Source: Stakelama portus (GTDB taxonomy: Bacteria > Pseudomonadota > Alphaproteobacteria > Sphingomonadales > Sphingomonadaceae). From it: a DNA stretch of 64,000 bases. Below, piece by piece: positions 43,748-50,572 of the stretch. Every line of letters starts with the position of its first letter. The first letter of the stretch is position 1. The stretch is from positions 186,001-250,000 of the forward strand of contig NZ_QFZL01000002.1 of assembly GCF_003171655.1 (NCBI RefSeq), given 5' to 3'. The position numbers and the translations under genes are program-made. Below the pieces are notes generated by a model. That model ran no database searches and was not told the DNA's origin. It saw nothing but the letters and a program-made list of their open reading frames with translations.

Positions 43748-43941
43748 CCACCAACCTCACTTAAGTAGCTGTTAAATTGGCGGTTCTCTATTAGCTTCGC
43801 CAAAAATACCCCCTGCAATACCCCCATCTTGGGACCTTTGCGATGAGCGGATATTCGATCGCGGCAAACCGTTGGACTTATCCCGAGCAGTGGGCATTCA
43901 CTGCGCAAGTTGGTGTATGTCGCAGGCAGCATAGCTCCCAC

Positions 43942-44565
43942 TCACGATACCTGAGAACCAATCCAGATCACTCTGCCGACGACATTGATCGCCTTTCGCT
44001 GAACACCGTTCCAGCTTGGATAAGCGGGATGGTCGGTCAGGACAGAAATGCGATTTTTGGTCGGGTCCAGAGCGATCCTCCTGACGAACGTCTCTGACGA
44101 TCCCCGGACAGCGTAGAGCCCGTCGTGAAGGGCATCGTGAGAGCGCAACCTTTGGATTATGACTTCGTCGCCGTTCTGCAGGGTCGGCTGCATAGCCTCA
44201 CCAGCAATGGGTAAGATCGCCAAACCTGCAGGCCTGTTGCATAGGCGTCTTAGCCAGGCTTCATCTACGATCCGAGATCGTTCCTGTGGGATTTCCAAGC
44301 CCTTGGCCTCAATTACCGGCACAGTGATGACCGAACGTCGCGGAGTTGAAGAACTCTCTTTTCCGCCGAGCAGTTTGGCAGGAACATCGAAATGCAAAGC
44401 CAGCTGAGCGATGTCGCTTTGATCGAGACGCGCGGGCGTGCCCCGCTTGATGTATTGCTGGATATAGGCGGAGTTTCGGCCAAGCAGACGCGAAACCGCA
44501 GCGTAGGTCTCGTCCCGCTCGCGGATCAAATCATCAAGCGCTTGCCTCGGGGTCATCCTATCCAC
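43942..44565 (-). CDS. XRE/S24-type repressor with both peptidase catalytic residues replaced
   Basis: 207 residues. The N-terminal helix-turn-helix (about 8-65: YAAVSRLLGRNSAYIQQYIKRG) is joined to a LexA/CI-like S24 domain (about 75-205). In active members Ser sits in GxSM and Lys in VxVKRL. Here the first reads GEAM with Ala124 and the second TFVRRI with Arg162. It should therefore fold and dimerise but not self-cleave. It resembles small phage-type repressors of alphaproteobacteria. It probably regulated a mobile element at this site; targets are unknown. Confidence 0.88.
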   Translation of the reverse strand: MDRMTPRQALDDLIRERDETYAAVSRLLGRNSAYIQQYIKRGTPARLDQSDIAQLALHFDVPAKLLGGKESSSTPRRSVITVPVIEAKGLEIPQERSRIVDEAWLRRLCNRPAGLAILPIAGEAMQPTLQNGDEVIIQRLRSHDALHDGLYAVRGSSETFVRRIALDPTKNRISVLTDHPAYPSWNGVQRKAINVVGRVIWIGSQVS

Positions 44566-44600
44566 TCCTAGCGTATCCTATTCCACTATCACGCCAGAGC

Positions 44601-45880
44601 GGATAATTCCTACTCGGCGAGTTGCGCGGCCCAACCTAGGTTAGGCTTTCTGGACAGGTTTCGAAGGATGCGGTGGTTGGCTTATCAGCACTACTGGGTG
44701 GGGCTCGATGCGGGGCATCTCGAAACAGCCGTTTGCCTCATCGACGCAGAGGGCGGGATCCTCTTCGAAGCGATATGCGAAACGAAATCTGGACCCATCA
44801 GAGATATTCTGCGGAGGTTTGGCGTCGAGGCAGCGCAGTGCCTCACGATCGAGGCCGGCAATGGCACACAGATGGTTCGCGAACTGCGCTCATTCGGATT
44901 TCCCGTTGAGGTGGTCGATGTACGCAAATCGAGCAAGTTCCTGGCAATCAGGCGGCAGAAGACAGATGTCCACGATGCCCGAGGGCTCGCAGAGCTCGGG
45001 CGGCTTGCTCGATCGATGGGGTCGCAGGTTTTCGTGAAGCCAATGGAGCATCAGAATATCCGAACTCTGATCAATGTTCGGAGAACAATGCTGAAAAACC
45101 GCGCCAGGACGGATGCGCTCATCCAATCGATTTTCAGGTTATACGGCGGGAACGTGAAACTTCTGAACGGAAAGGGTGCGCTAGCCGCTGAGGTGAACGA
45201 CCAGGTGCGGAAAATGCGGCAGCACGGGCTTGAAATCGGGGTCAATCTGCAACCGCTCGTCGAAATTTCCGAGGCTCTGAGAGAGCAGATCTCCGCTCTT
45301 GACCGGCAGATGCGCAATATCGCATCGAACAATCCTACATGTCGCAATTTCCAGACGATCCCCGGCGTCGGAGCTGTGATCGCGCTTTCGTTCTACAGTG
45401 CCATCTGCGATCCACATCGATTTAAGCGGAGCCGTGACGTTGGCGCATACTTGGGCCTGACCCCAACCCTATATCAGTCAGGCGCCACTTCACGCCGGGG
45501 GCGTATCAGTCGGCACGGTAACAAGCTGACACGGATGCACCTGATTACCGCAGCCACCGTGCTACTTTGCAGGATTGAGATCGAAAGCCGTCTTCGCACT
45601 TGGGGTCTCGAGCTGGCCCAGCGGGTTGGGTTCCTGAAGGCGCGCGTTGCCGTGGCCAGGAAGCTTGCGGTGATCATGCTCGGAATGTGGAAATCAGGTT
45701 CGCCGTTTCGCGCAGACGGCGAACCTTCGCTGTTCCTCCAGCAGGAGGAGGCAGGCTTGGACCCCGTTCTGATTTCTGGGACGCAGATCTCGCTGTAGGT
45801 AATTGGGCCAAGCCTGCCGTCAATCGCAGCGTTCACTTCAGACAACAGCTCATAATGTCGCAAACTTGCAGCATTATCCC
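44601..45880 (+). mobile_element. IS110-family insertion sequence (ends approximate)
   Basis: About 1.3 kb around the transposase gene. The only candidate ends are a short imperfect inverted match, GGATAAT at 44601-44607 and ATTATCC at 45873-45879. IS110 elements often lack clear terminal repeats, so the boundaries are uncertain. The transposase reading frame is intact. Confidence 0.45.
44668..45798 (+). CDS. IS110-family transposase (DEDD)
   Basis: 376 residues. The N-terminal RuvC-like DEDD domain has D14 (VGLDAG), E62 (TIEAGNG), D100 and D103 (KTDVHDARGLAEL). The C-terminal transposase_20 domain has the IPGVGAV motif and RSRDVGAYLGLTPTLYQSG..RRGRISRHGN. Full length and apparently intact, so the element could be active. 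Sits between the S24 repressor and the phosphatase fusion gene, at the left side of the island. Confidence 0.93.
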   Translation: MRWLAYQHYWVGLDAGHLETAVCLIDAEGGILFEAICETKSGPIRDILRRFGVEAAQCLTIEAGNGTQMVRELRSFGFPVEVVDVRKSSKFLAIRRQKTDVHDARGLAELGRLARSMGSQVFVKPMEHQNIRTLINVRRTMLKNRARTDALIQSIFRLYGGNVKLLNGKGALAAEVNDQVRKMRQHGLEIGVNLQPLVEISEALREQISALDRQMRNIASNNPTCRNFQTIPGVGAVIALSFYSAICDPHRFKRSRDVGAYLGLTPTLYQSGATSRRGRISRHGNKLTRMHLITAATVLLCRIEIESRLRTWGLELAQRVGFLKARVAVARKLAVIMLGMWKSGSPFRADGEPSLFLQQEEAGLDPVLISGTQISL

Positions 45881-46011
45881 CTGAAACAGCGTTACGGTGT
45901 CAAAATTGACGCATTACGAACCCGATCGCGACCTGATGCCTACAGGTAGCCATTGAATGCTCGTGCTCTAACTCGGGAATTTGGGCCGCGCTGCAAAGCG
46001 ATCGTTCGACA

Positions 46012-47475
46012 CTAACTTGGGAGCGGAGTTGCGGGGAAAGCTAACTTTCGGGCGAGCGCCTCAATTTCGTCGCGCCAAGCTAACTTCTCCTGCCATGACT
46101 GACGAATAGACGAGGCTCCGTAGATGGCACCAGCCAACTGCCCAGCGATTGCCGCAGTGGTGTCTGCGTCGTCACCAAGGTTGGCTGCCAGCAACACCGC
46201 ATCATCGAAGTTATCGGTATTTGCTACACACCAGATTGCCGCTTCGAGGCTGTGAGCCACGAAGCCGCTGCTCGAAATTTGATCTCGGGCCTTCCCGCGC
46301 CAGCTGCCGGCGACAATCGGCCCGATGTGTGGACCGTAGGATCCGCGAGCATCTCCCAGTGCACTGTCGAAATCGGCACCGAGAATCGCCGCTCGCAGCA
46401 TCAGCGCATAAGCTTCGCACGCTTCCAGGCATGCATCGGCCGCGTGGGTGGTCATACTCTGCCGACGGGCCACTCGTGTCATCACCGCAGGATCAGCCCG
46501 GATGCCCCAGATCGCGACTGGTGCCAGCCTCATCAGAGATCCATTTCCTGCTGAATAGGGATCGTCCGAACCTGAGATGGGATCCCCGCTCTGTTCAAAA
46601 CGCGAGAGTGCTTGGCGAGTGGTGATCCCGATATCGAAACAGTGGCCTGTTGGGCTGTAAGCCCCATTCTTCCACCATTCGACAAATCGGCGTTGTGCTT
46701 CTTGGGGTTCAAAGATTGAGCCCTTGGCCGCACTAGCCAGAAGAGCGTCCCCGAGAGCAAGAGCCATCGCGGTATCATCAGTCCAGGTGCCCGCGTCCAG
46801 ACCGAACGGCCCTCCCCCGACCATATCGGTGATATGGTCATAGCTATCACGAGGCTTGAACTCGAGCGTCGTCCCCAAAGCGTCTCCGACGGCCAAACCG
46901 ATCAGACATCCACATGCACGATCGTACACGCGCCAAAGCTCGTGCAGATGGTTCTCCTGCGCCCTGGTTTCGATGGCCCCAGGTCGCACCTCTCTTACTC
47001 GTGCAATCGCGCTAGCGGCGTCAGCTTCGCCTAGTTCGATAAGCAGCCTCGCTGCTACCGTTCCCGCCCTGCCGAGACCGCCCCTGCAATGGACGAAAAC
47101 GCTTCGTCCTTCTGCGAGCATGCCGCGCACGCGAGGTCCAGCGGATCGCCATCGTTGCTCAAATTCATCACCGGGTGCGGTAACATCAACGATTGGCAGA
47201 TGAAGCCACTCCATGCCGCGAGCGGTCACTTCCGCTTCCAAATTGGAAACGCCAAGAAATTCGATCTCATGATCCTCGATTAGAGATATGACTGCGGCGG
47301 CTCCCCAGTCGCGCACCGCGTCCAAGTCGACAGCGAGATCGCGCTCCCAATCGAAGCCGGCAAATGCCGGCCCCCGTTTACCGGGACAGAACGATACTCC
47401 AATTCGCCCGGTCGCTGCTGACAGCGTCGGGATCTGGATAGGGTCGGTTAAGCTCTTCCGAAGGCTTCTACTCAT
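46012..47475 (-). CDS. Fusion of a dual-specificity-like phosphatase and an ADP-ribosylglycohydrolase (DraG family)
   Basis: 487 residues, ATG 47475. Residues 20-185 form a CDKN3/DSP-like phosphatase: signature HCRGGLGRAG with nucleophile C130 and R136, candidate general acid D97. Residues 186-480 form a DraG-type ADP-ribosylglycohydrolase: GCLIGLAVGDALG, WTDDTAM (D233, D234) and NLGDDADTTAAIAGQLAGAIYG for the binuclear Mg site. Both active sites look intact. Such fusions may remove phosphate and ADP-ribose from proteins or nucleic acids. A copy of the WYL-type operator lies 21-40 bp upstream of the ATG. Confidence 0.92.
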   Translation of the reverse strand: MSRSLRKSLTDPIQIPTLSAATGRIGVSFCPGKRGPAFAGFDWERDLAVDLDAVRDWGAAAVISLIEDHEIEFLGVSNLEAEVTARGMEWLHLPIVDVTAPGDEFEQRWRSAGPRVRGMLAEGRSVFVHCRGGLGRAGTVAARLLIELGEADAASAIARVREVRPGAIETRAQENHLHELWRVYDRACGCLIGLAVGDALGTTLEFKPRDSYDHITDMVGGGPFGLDAGTWTDDTAMALALGDALLASAAKGSIFEPQEAQRRFVEWWKNGAYSPTGHCFDIGITTRQALSRFEQSGDPISGSDDPYSAGNGSLMRLAPVAIWGIRADPAVMTRVARRQSMTTHAADACLEACEAYALMLRAAILGADFDSALGDARGSYGPHIGPIVAGSWRGKARDQISSSGFVAHSLEAAIWCVANTDNFDDAVLLAANLGDDADTTAAIAGQLAGAIYGASSIRQSWQEKLAWRDEIEALARKLAFPATPLPS

Positions 47476-47495
47476 TGTGCCTGACTAATCCCTAC

Positions 47496-47515
47496 CTACG
47501 ATAAAGTTGGCCGCA
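47496..47515. promoter_or_regulatory. WYL-type operator copy D (phosphatase-DraG gene)
   Basis: CTACGATAAAGTTGGCCGCA matches YTACGAC-N7-GTCGCA at 11 of the 13 fixed positions. It ends 21 bp before the start codon of the fusion gene. It is the weakest of the four copies. Confidence 0.5.
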
Positions 47516-47604
47516 TCTGAGCGCCCTGCGCATCAAACAACACTTGGGAACGCGTTGGCCTCGAGGCAAACCCCAAACCAAGCCGGAATAATCTGTGCGT
47601 CCAC

Positions 47605-48423
47605 CTATGGCTCGAACTTCCTTCGCAATTCTTCTGCATGCGCAGCAACCTCAGGAGATGTGGCAGGCGATGCGAACCGCATCAGCCATTCTGACCAGCT
47701 TGCCGCAGCAAATCTGACACGGGCACCGCTCACCGCGACAGAGAAGGCCTCGATTTCCGCCCGGTGCTCCGAACGCGCTGAGGCTGACACCCGCGAAGGC
47801 TCGGCAAAAAGATAGACCAAGACCGGCGCGCGGCAGATCCGCCGGGCTTCAGTTACCAGCCCGAATGCATGCTTCACGAGCTGGGCAGCATCGAGATAGC
47901 GGAAAGAAGACGGCGCCAATCTCAAACTGTCACGCATAGCGCACCACGGGTCCATTTCTTCTCCCCACACATCGCGATCGTACGCATTGGAGAGGATGGC
48001 ATGCTTGGTGTCGCGAAATGGTTCGAAGCGTTTGGATTCGACTCCGATGAGACAACTGTCGGTGACAACGGCAGCATCAAGCCAGGGATGACGACCGCCA
48101 TTCCAAGGGAAGCGCATCTGTCGTTCGATCTCGACGGAAATTGGCGGCCATTTGAGATCGTCAAGCCCAGGGAAAGGCGGGAGCAAGGCCGGTCTCTCAA
48201 TGAACCAGCCGAACCCATTGACCGCCAAAGCGGCGCTACTCTCGGGGCTTTTGAATTTTCCGGAGGCCAGTTCGTTACCGCCTGCTATGGCTAACGAGTG
48301 GCGCACGAGCCTCTCGGGGACTCCTGGAAGGAATAGTTCGCTCATGACCCCATAATAGCTCGGAAATGCGTCAAAATAGGTCGCATCATCAAATCCGCCA
48401 GCCAACTGCCAGGACAAATTCAA
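47605..48423 (-). CDS. PD-(D/E)XK nuclease-like protein of unknown function
   Basis: 272 residues if started at TTG 48423, which overlaps the upstream stop as TTGA; ATG at residue 28 is an alternative. The core LDAAVVTDSCLIGVESKRFEPF gives D116, E129 and K131, a typical PD-(D/E)XK arrangement. It resembles proteins annotated as PGN_0703-like putative restriction endonucleases, with conserved aromatic residues around the core. Coupled to the next nuclease-like gene, and likely to act with it in DNA restriction. No methyltransferase partner is nearby. Confidence 0.78.
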   Translation of the reverse strand: MNLSWQLAGGFDDATYFDAFPSYYGVMSELFLPGVPERLVRHSLAIAGGNELASGKFKSPESSAALAVNGFGWFIERPALLPPFPGLDDLKWPPISVEIERQMRFPWNGGRHPWLDAAVVTDSCLIGVESKRFEPFRDTKHAILSNAYDRDVWGEEMDPWCAMRDSLRLAPSSFRYLDAAQLVKHAFGLVTEARRICRAPVLVYLFAEPSRVSASARSEHRAEIEAFSVAVSGARVRFAAASWSEWLMRFASPATSPEVAAHAEELRRKFEP

Positions 48424-49085
48424 CCTGAACCTGACTTTGGCTGGAACTCCTGCAATCGTCTGCTGACAATAGCCTTGTCGGACGAAATCCTAAGCAAGCG
48501 CTTGGCTCTATCGTGGGCAAATTCATCGACCCCAAGGACTATGAGTGTGATGCCGTTCATCGGCAACAATTCGCGGCGGCGCGCGTCATAACGTCGGCGC
48601 TGCTCTCCGCGAGGCACTCCAGAGACAGTTGGCTTGTCATCGAAAAAGCCGACACGCTCGTTGTGCTGACGCTCGTGATATTCCACGACAAGCCTTAGTT
48701 CCGGATAAAAGCCATCGACCGGTAAAGGCCTTCGGTTCCCGCGCAGATCGGGATCTCCGGTAAGAAAAGGAAAGCAATGCTGACGCACTGCTTTCAGCCC
48801 GAGAAACTCATCGCAAAGGTCGAGAACATATTGCTCGTCGCGGGCAGACACCCTTGGCTTCGCGTCAACAGCCTTCTTGACCGACCGAAAGTTTGAAGGC
48901 TCTCCGCATAACCTCGCCATGACATTTTCCATGTCTGCGTGTTGACTGCTCCCACGCATGACATCCCAGCGGCCGTTGTGCGAATGCCAACCCAGTCCCG
49001 CAGCTCGAAGGGCGGCGCGAAACCGCTTTGGATCGATACCGTTGGCATTCGCCATCTCGATGGCGGTAATCAGTTGATCTGACAT
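48420..49085 (-). CDS. Nuclease-like protein with N-terminal helical domain
   Basis: 221 residues, ATG 49085. The N-terminal 70 residues form a small helical domain (ANGIDPKRFRAALRAAGLGWH). The C-terminal domain has LPVDGFYPELRLVVEYHERQHNERV with D124 and E135, then RRRYDARRRELLPMNGITLIVLGVDEF. This is the layout of Vsr/DUF559-like single-domain endonucleases, where the basic helix follows the catalytic strand. The usual Lys after Glu is replaced by His (EYH), so activity is not certain. Coupled to the 47605 gene by TTGA. Confidence 0.78.
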   Translation of the reverse strand: MSDQLITAIEMANANGIDPKRFRAALRAAGLGWHSHNGRWDVMRGSSQHADMENVMARLCGEPSNFRSVKKAVDAKPRVSARDEQYVLDLCDEFLGLKAVRQHCFPFLTGDPDLRGNRRPLPVDGFYPELRLVVEYHERQHNERVGFFDDKPTVSGVPRGEQRRRYDARRRELLPMNGITLIVLGVDEFAHDRAKRLLRISSDKAIVSRRLQEFQPKSGSG

Positions 49086-49104
49086 TTTGCTGCCCAGTCA
49101 TCCA

Positions 49105-49752
49105 TCAATGGAGGCTGCTGACCATTGCTGCTTCAATGCCAGCCCAGTCATGCTCGTGCGATCCTGAATTGTTCGACATTCCAGCCTTGGTCAAACAGCC
49201 CTTGGGAAAAGTGTAACTGTCGATCCGACGTTCCGGCTCCTCCCGCCAAGCTATGTTCACCGCCCAGAACTTCGGGAAAAAATATAGGCTTGAGTAGGGC
49301 AAGTGGTCGTGGATCCACCAGGCAAGCTTCCGCCAATCACCTTCATTCTGAAATGCATCCCAGAACGCTGGGACTACGACGCACGCCGTTGCCCCCATTC
49401 GCCCCGCCGAGTCCCGACGATCCCAAATGTGGCCAGCGAAATTGGCATCGTTCGAAGCGCAGTTATATCCGCTTTTCCCCGCTACTTGCATCTCATTGCC
49501 CAGCCCGTTGACTTCGCACGAGCGAAAAGCAGATCGGACAGCGATGCGACCGAACCGATCCTGCAAGGGCTCAAGTAGTTCTTCACAGAGCCTGCTTCCT
49601 GCCGCGATCGCCAGGTCAGGATCATCAGGTACATTATTTAACCCGTGAACGGCTGCAATGTCGGAGAATAGGAAATCCCGCATGAAGAACGACTTCGACA
49701 GCCGAACGCGGCCAAAGTCTGCGAGCGTAGATACAGAATCGGGCTTTCTCAT
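49105..49752 (-). CDS. M15-peptidase-like protein of unknown function
   Basis: 215 residues, ATG 49752. The central block IAVRSAFRSCEVN followed by NCASNDANFAGHIWDRRD resembles the S..R...N and S.H..G.A.D blocks of M15 D-Ala-D-Ala carboxypeptidases, but the first metal His is replaced (ASND). A later HDHLPYSSLYFFPKFWAVNIAW is conserved-looking. No signal peptide, so it is probably cytosolic. In phage-defence loci M15-like proteins of this type are unexplained. Nineteen nt upstream of the nuclease pair, with an operator copy 22-41 bp upstream of its ATG. Confidence 0.72.
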   Translation of the reverse strand: MRKPDSVSTLADFGRVRLSKSFFMRDFLFSDIAAVHGLNNVPDDPDLAIAAGSRLCEELLEPLQDRFGRIAVRSAFRSCEVNGLGNEMQVAGKSGYNCASNDANFAGHIWDRRDSAGRMGATACVVVPAFWDAFQNEGDWRKLAWWIHDHLPYSSLYFFPKFWAVNIAWREEPERRIDSYTFPKGCLTKAGMSNNSGSHEHDWAGIEAAMVSSLH

Positions 49753-49773
49753 AGGGTCGGTCTATCTTCATTA

Positions 49774-49793
49774 TGCGTCAAAAGCGGTCGTAG
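49774..49793. promoter_or_regulatory. WYL-type operator copy C (between divergent genes)
   Basis: On the minus strand CTACGACCGCTTTTGACGCA matches YTACGAC-N7-GTCGCA at 12 of 13 fixed positions. It sits 22 bp upstream of the M15-like gene and about 118 bp upstream of the divergent nuclease gene at 49911. Confidence 0.68.
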
Positions 49794-49910
49794 TAGAGGG
49801 TGTCGTTTGCCAAAGTGGTTGGGAGGCGCTCTAGACGCGTTCCAACCACTCTTGCAGTAGGTTATCAGCTCTCGGCCAGCACTTGCCAACTGTTGTATAG
49901 TCAGGATGAA

Positions 49911-50543
49911 ATGTCACTAAGTCGTCTGCGCAATATCGTGAACCTCGCAGTGCCCACGCTTTTTCGCCAGATCGTTGGTGGACGAGTACGATGCGAAAGC
50001 GAGGCAACTCTTCAGCTACACCTCGGACGCATAATTTCGTCGGCCGCCGATCTCGAGATCATCAGCGAGCGCGAGACGTTTTCTGTCGAACTAGAAAAGC
50101 CGCTGCGGAGCAATGGCGGCAAGCGTGGGCGGATCGACGTGTGGTTTCGACTTACAGACGGTGATGGCCGCGAATGGCGTTGTGCGATCGAGCTTAAGTT
50201 TTTCAAACGGGAAAACCACCGCGAACCAAACAATCGCTACGACGTGTTCAAGGATATCGCCAGGCTGGAGCAGTGCGCAGATGTCGCGGATCTAGGGTTC
50301 ATGTTGGTGGCGACCGATCATCGACATTATGTCGACCAGACAAGCTATTCCAGCGACACGAGCGATTTCGATTTCCGCCATGAGCGAGAGTATGCAGGAG
50401 GAACCGCCCTTACTTACAAGACCGGCGCGTATGGCCCCCCCATTACCCTCGCTGGGAATTATGCGTTTCGCTGGTCAGAGTGCAGCTCCGCGCTCCCGTA
50501 CTTGCTAGTCGAGGTTCCCCCGATCCGGCTTGGCCCCGCCTGA
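49911..50543 (+). CDS. PD-(D/E)XK nuclease-like protein
   Basis: 210 residues from ATG 49911 (CAGGATGAA upstream); the preceding in-frame stretch has no recognisable protein. Small alpha-beta protein with E31 in RCESEATLQ, D76 in GRIDVWFRL, and E94 and K96 in CAIELKFFKR, a complete PD-(D/E)XK set. It resembles uncharacterised nuclease-fold proteins of defence islands. The only plus-strand gene between the two minus-strand units. Its stop faces the helicase stop 30 nt away. Confidence 0.78.
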   Translation: MSLSRLRNIVNLAVPTLFRQIVGGRVRCESEATLQLHLGRIISSAADLEIISERETFSVELEKPLRSNGGKRGRIDVWFRLTDGDGREWRCAIELKFFKRENHREPNNRYDVFKDIARLEQCADVADLGFMLVATDHRHYVDQTSYSSDTSDFDFRHEREYAGGTALTYKTGAYGPPITLAGNYAFRWSECSSALPYLLVEVPPIRLGPA

Positions 50544-50572
50544 GAAATTGACACTCTAACAAACCGAACCAA

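Larger units (their letters stand above)
43374..43941. other. Intergenic boundary region between core-like and island-like DNA
   Basis: 568 bases without a convincing gene. It holds a tandem repeat near 43559, an 18-nt tRNA-3'-like stretch at 43730, an inverted repeat TTGGCG (43777-43782)/CGCCAA (43798-43803), and two TACCCCC runs near 43807 and 43820. Base composition falls towards the right. It probably contains the left junction of the mobile region. Confidence 0.5.

Noticed and set aside
43531..43941. Open frame of 136 codons in the intergenic boundary
   Set aside because: No start signal, no family resemblance, and it spans the repeat and the tRNA-like fragment.
45893..45930. Partial resemblance to the WYL operator (TTACG, GACGCA, TTACGA) after the IS110 transposase gene
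   Set aside because: The half-sites are not in the N7 arrangement and the spacing does not fit; counted as chance.
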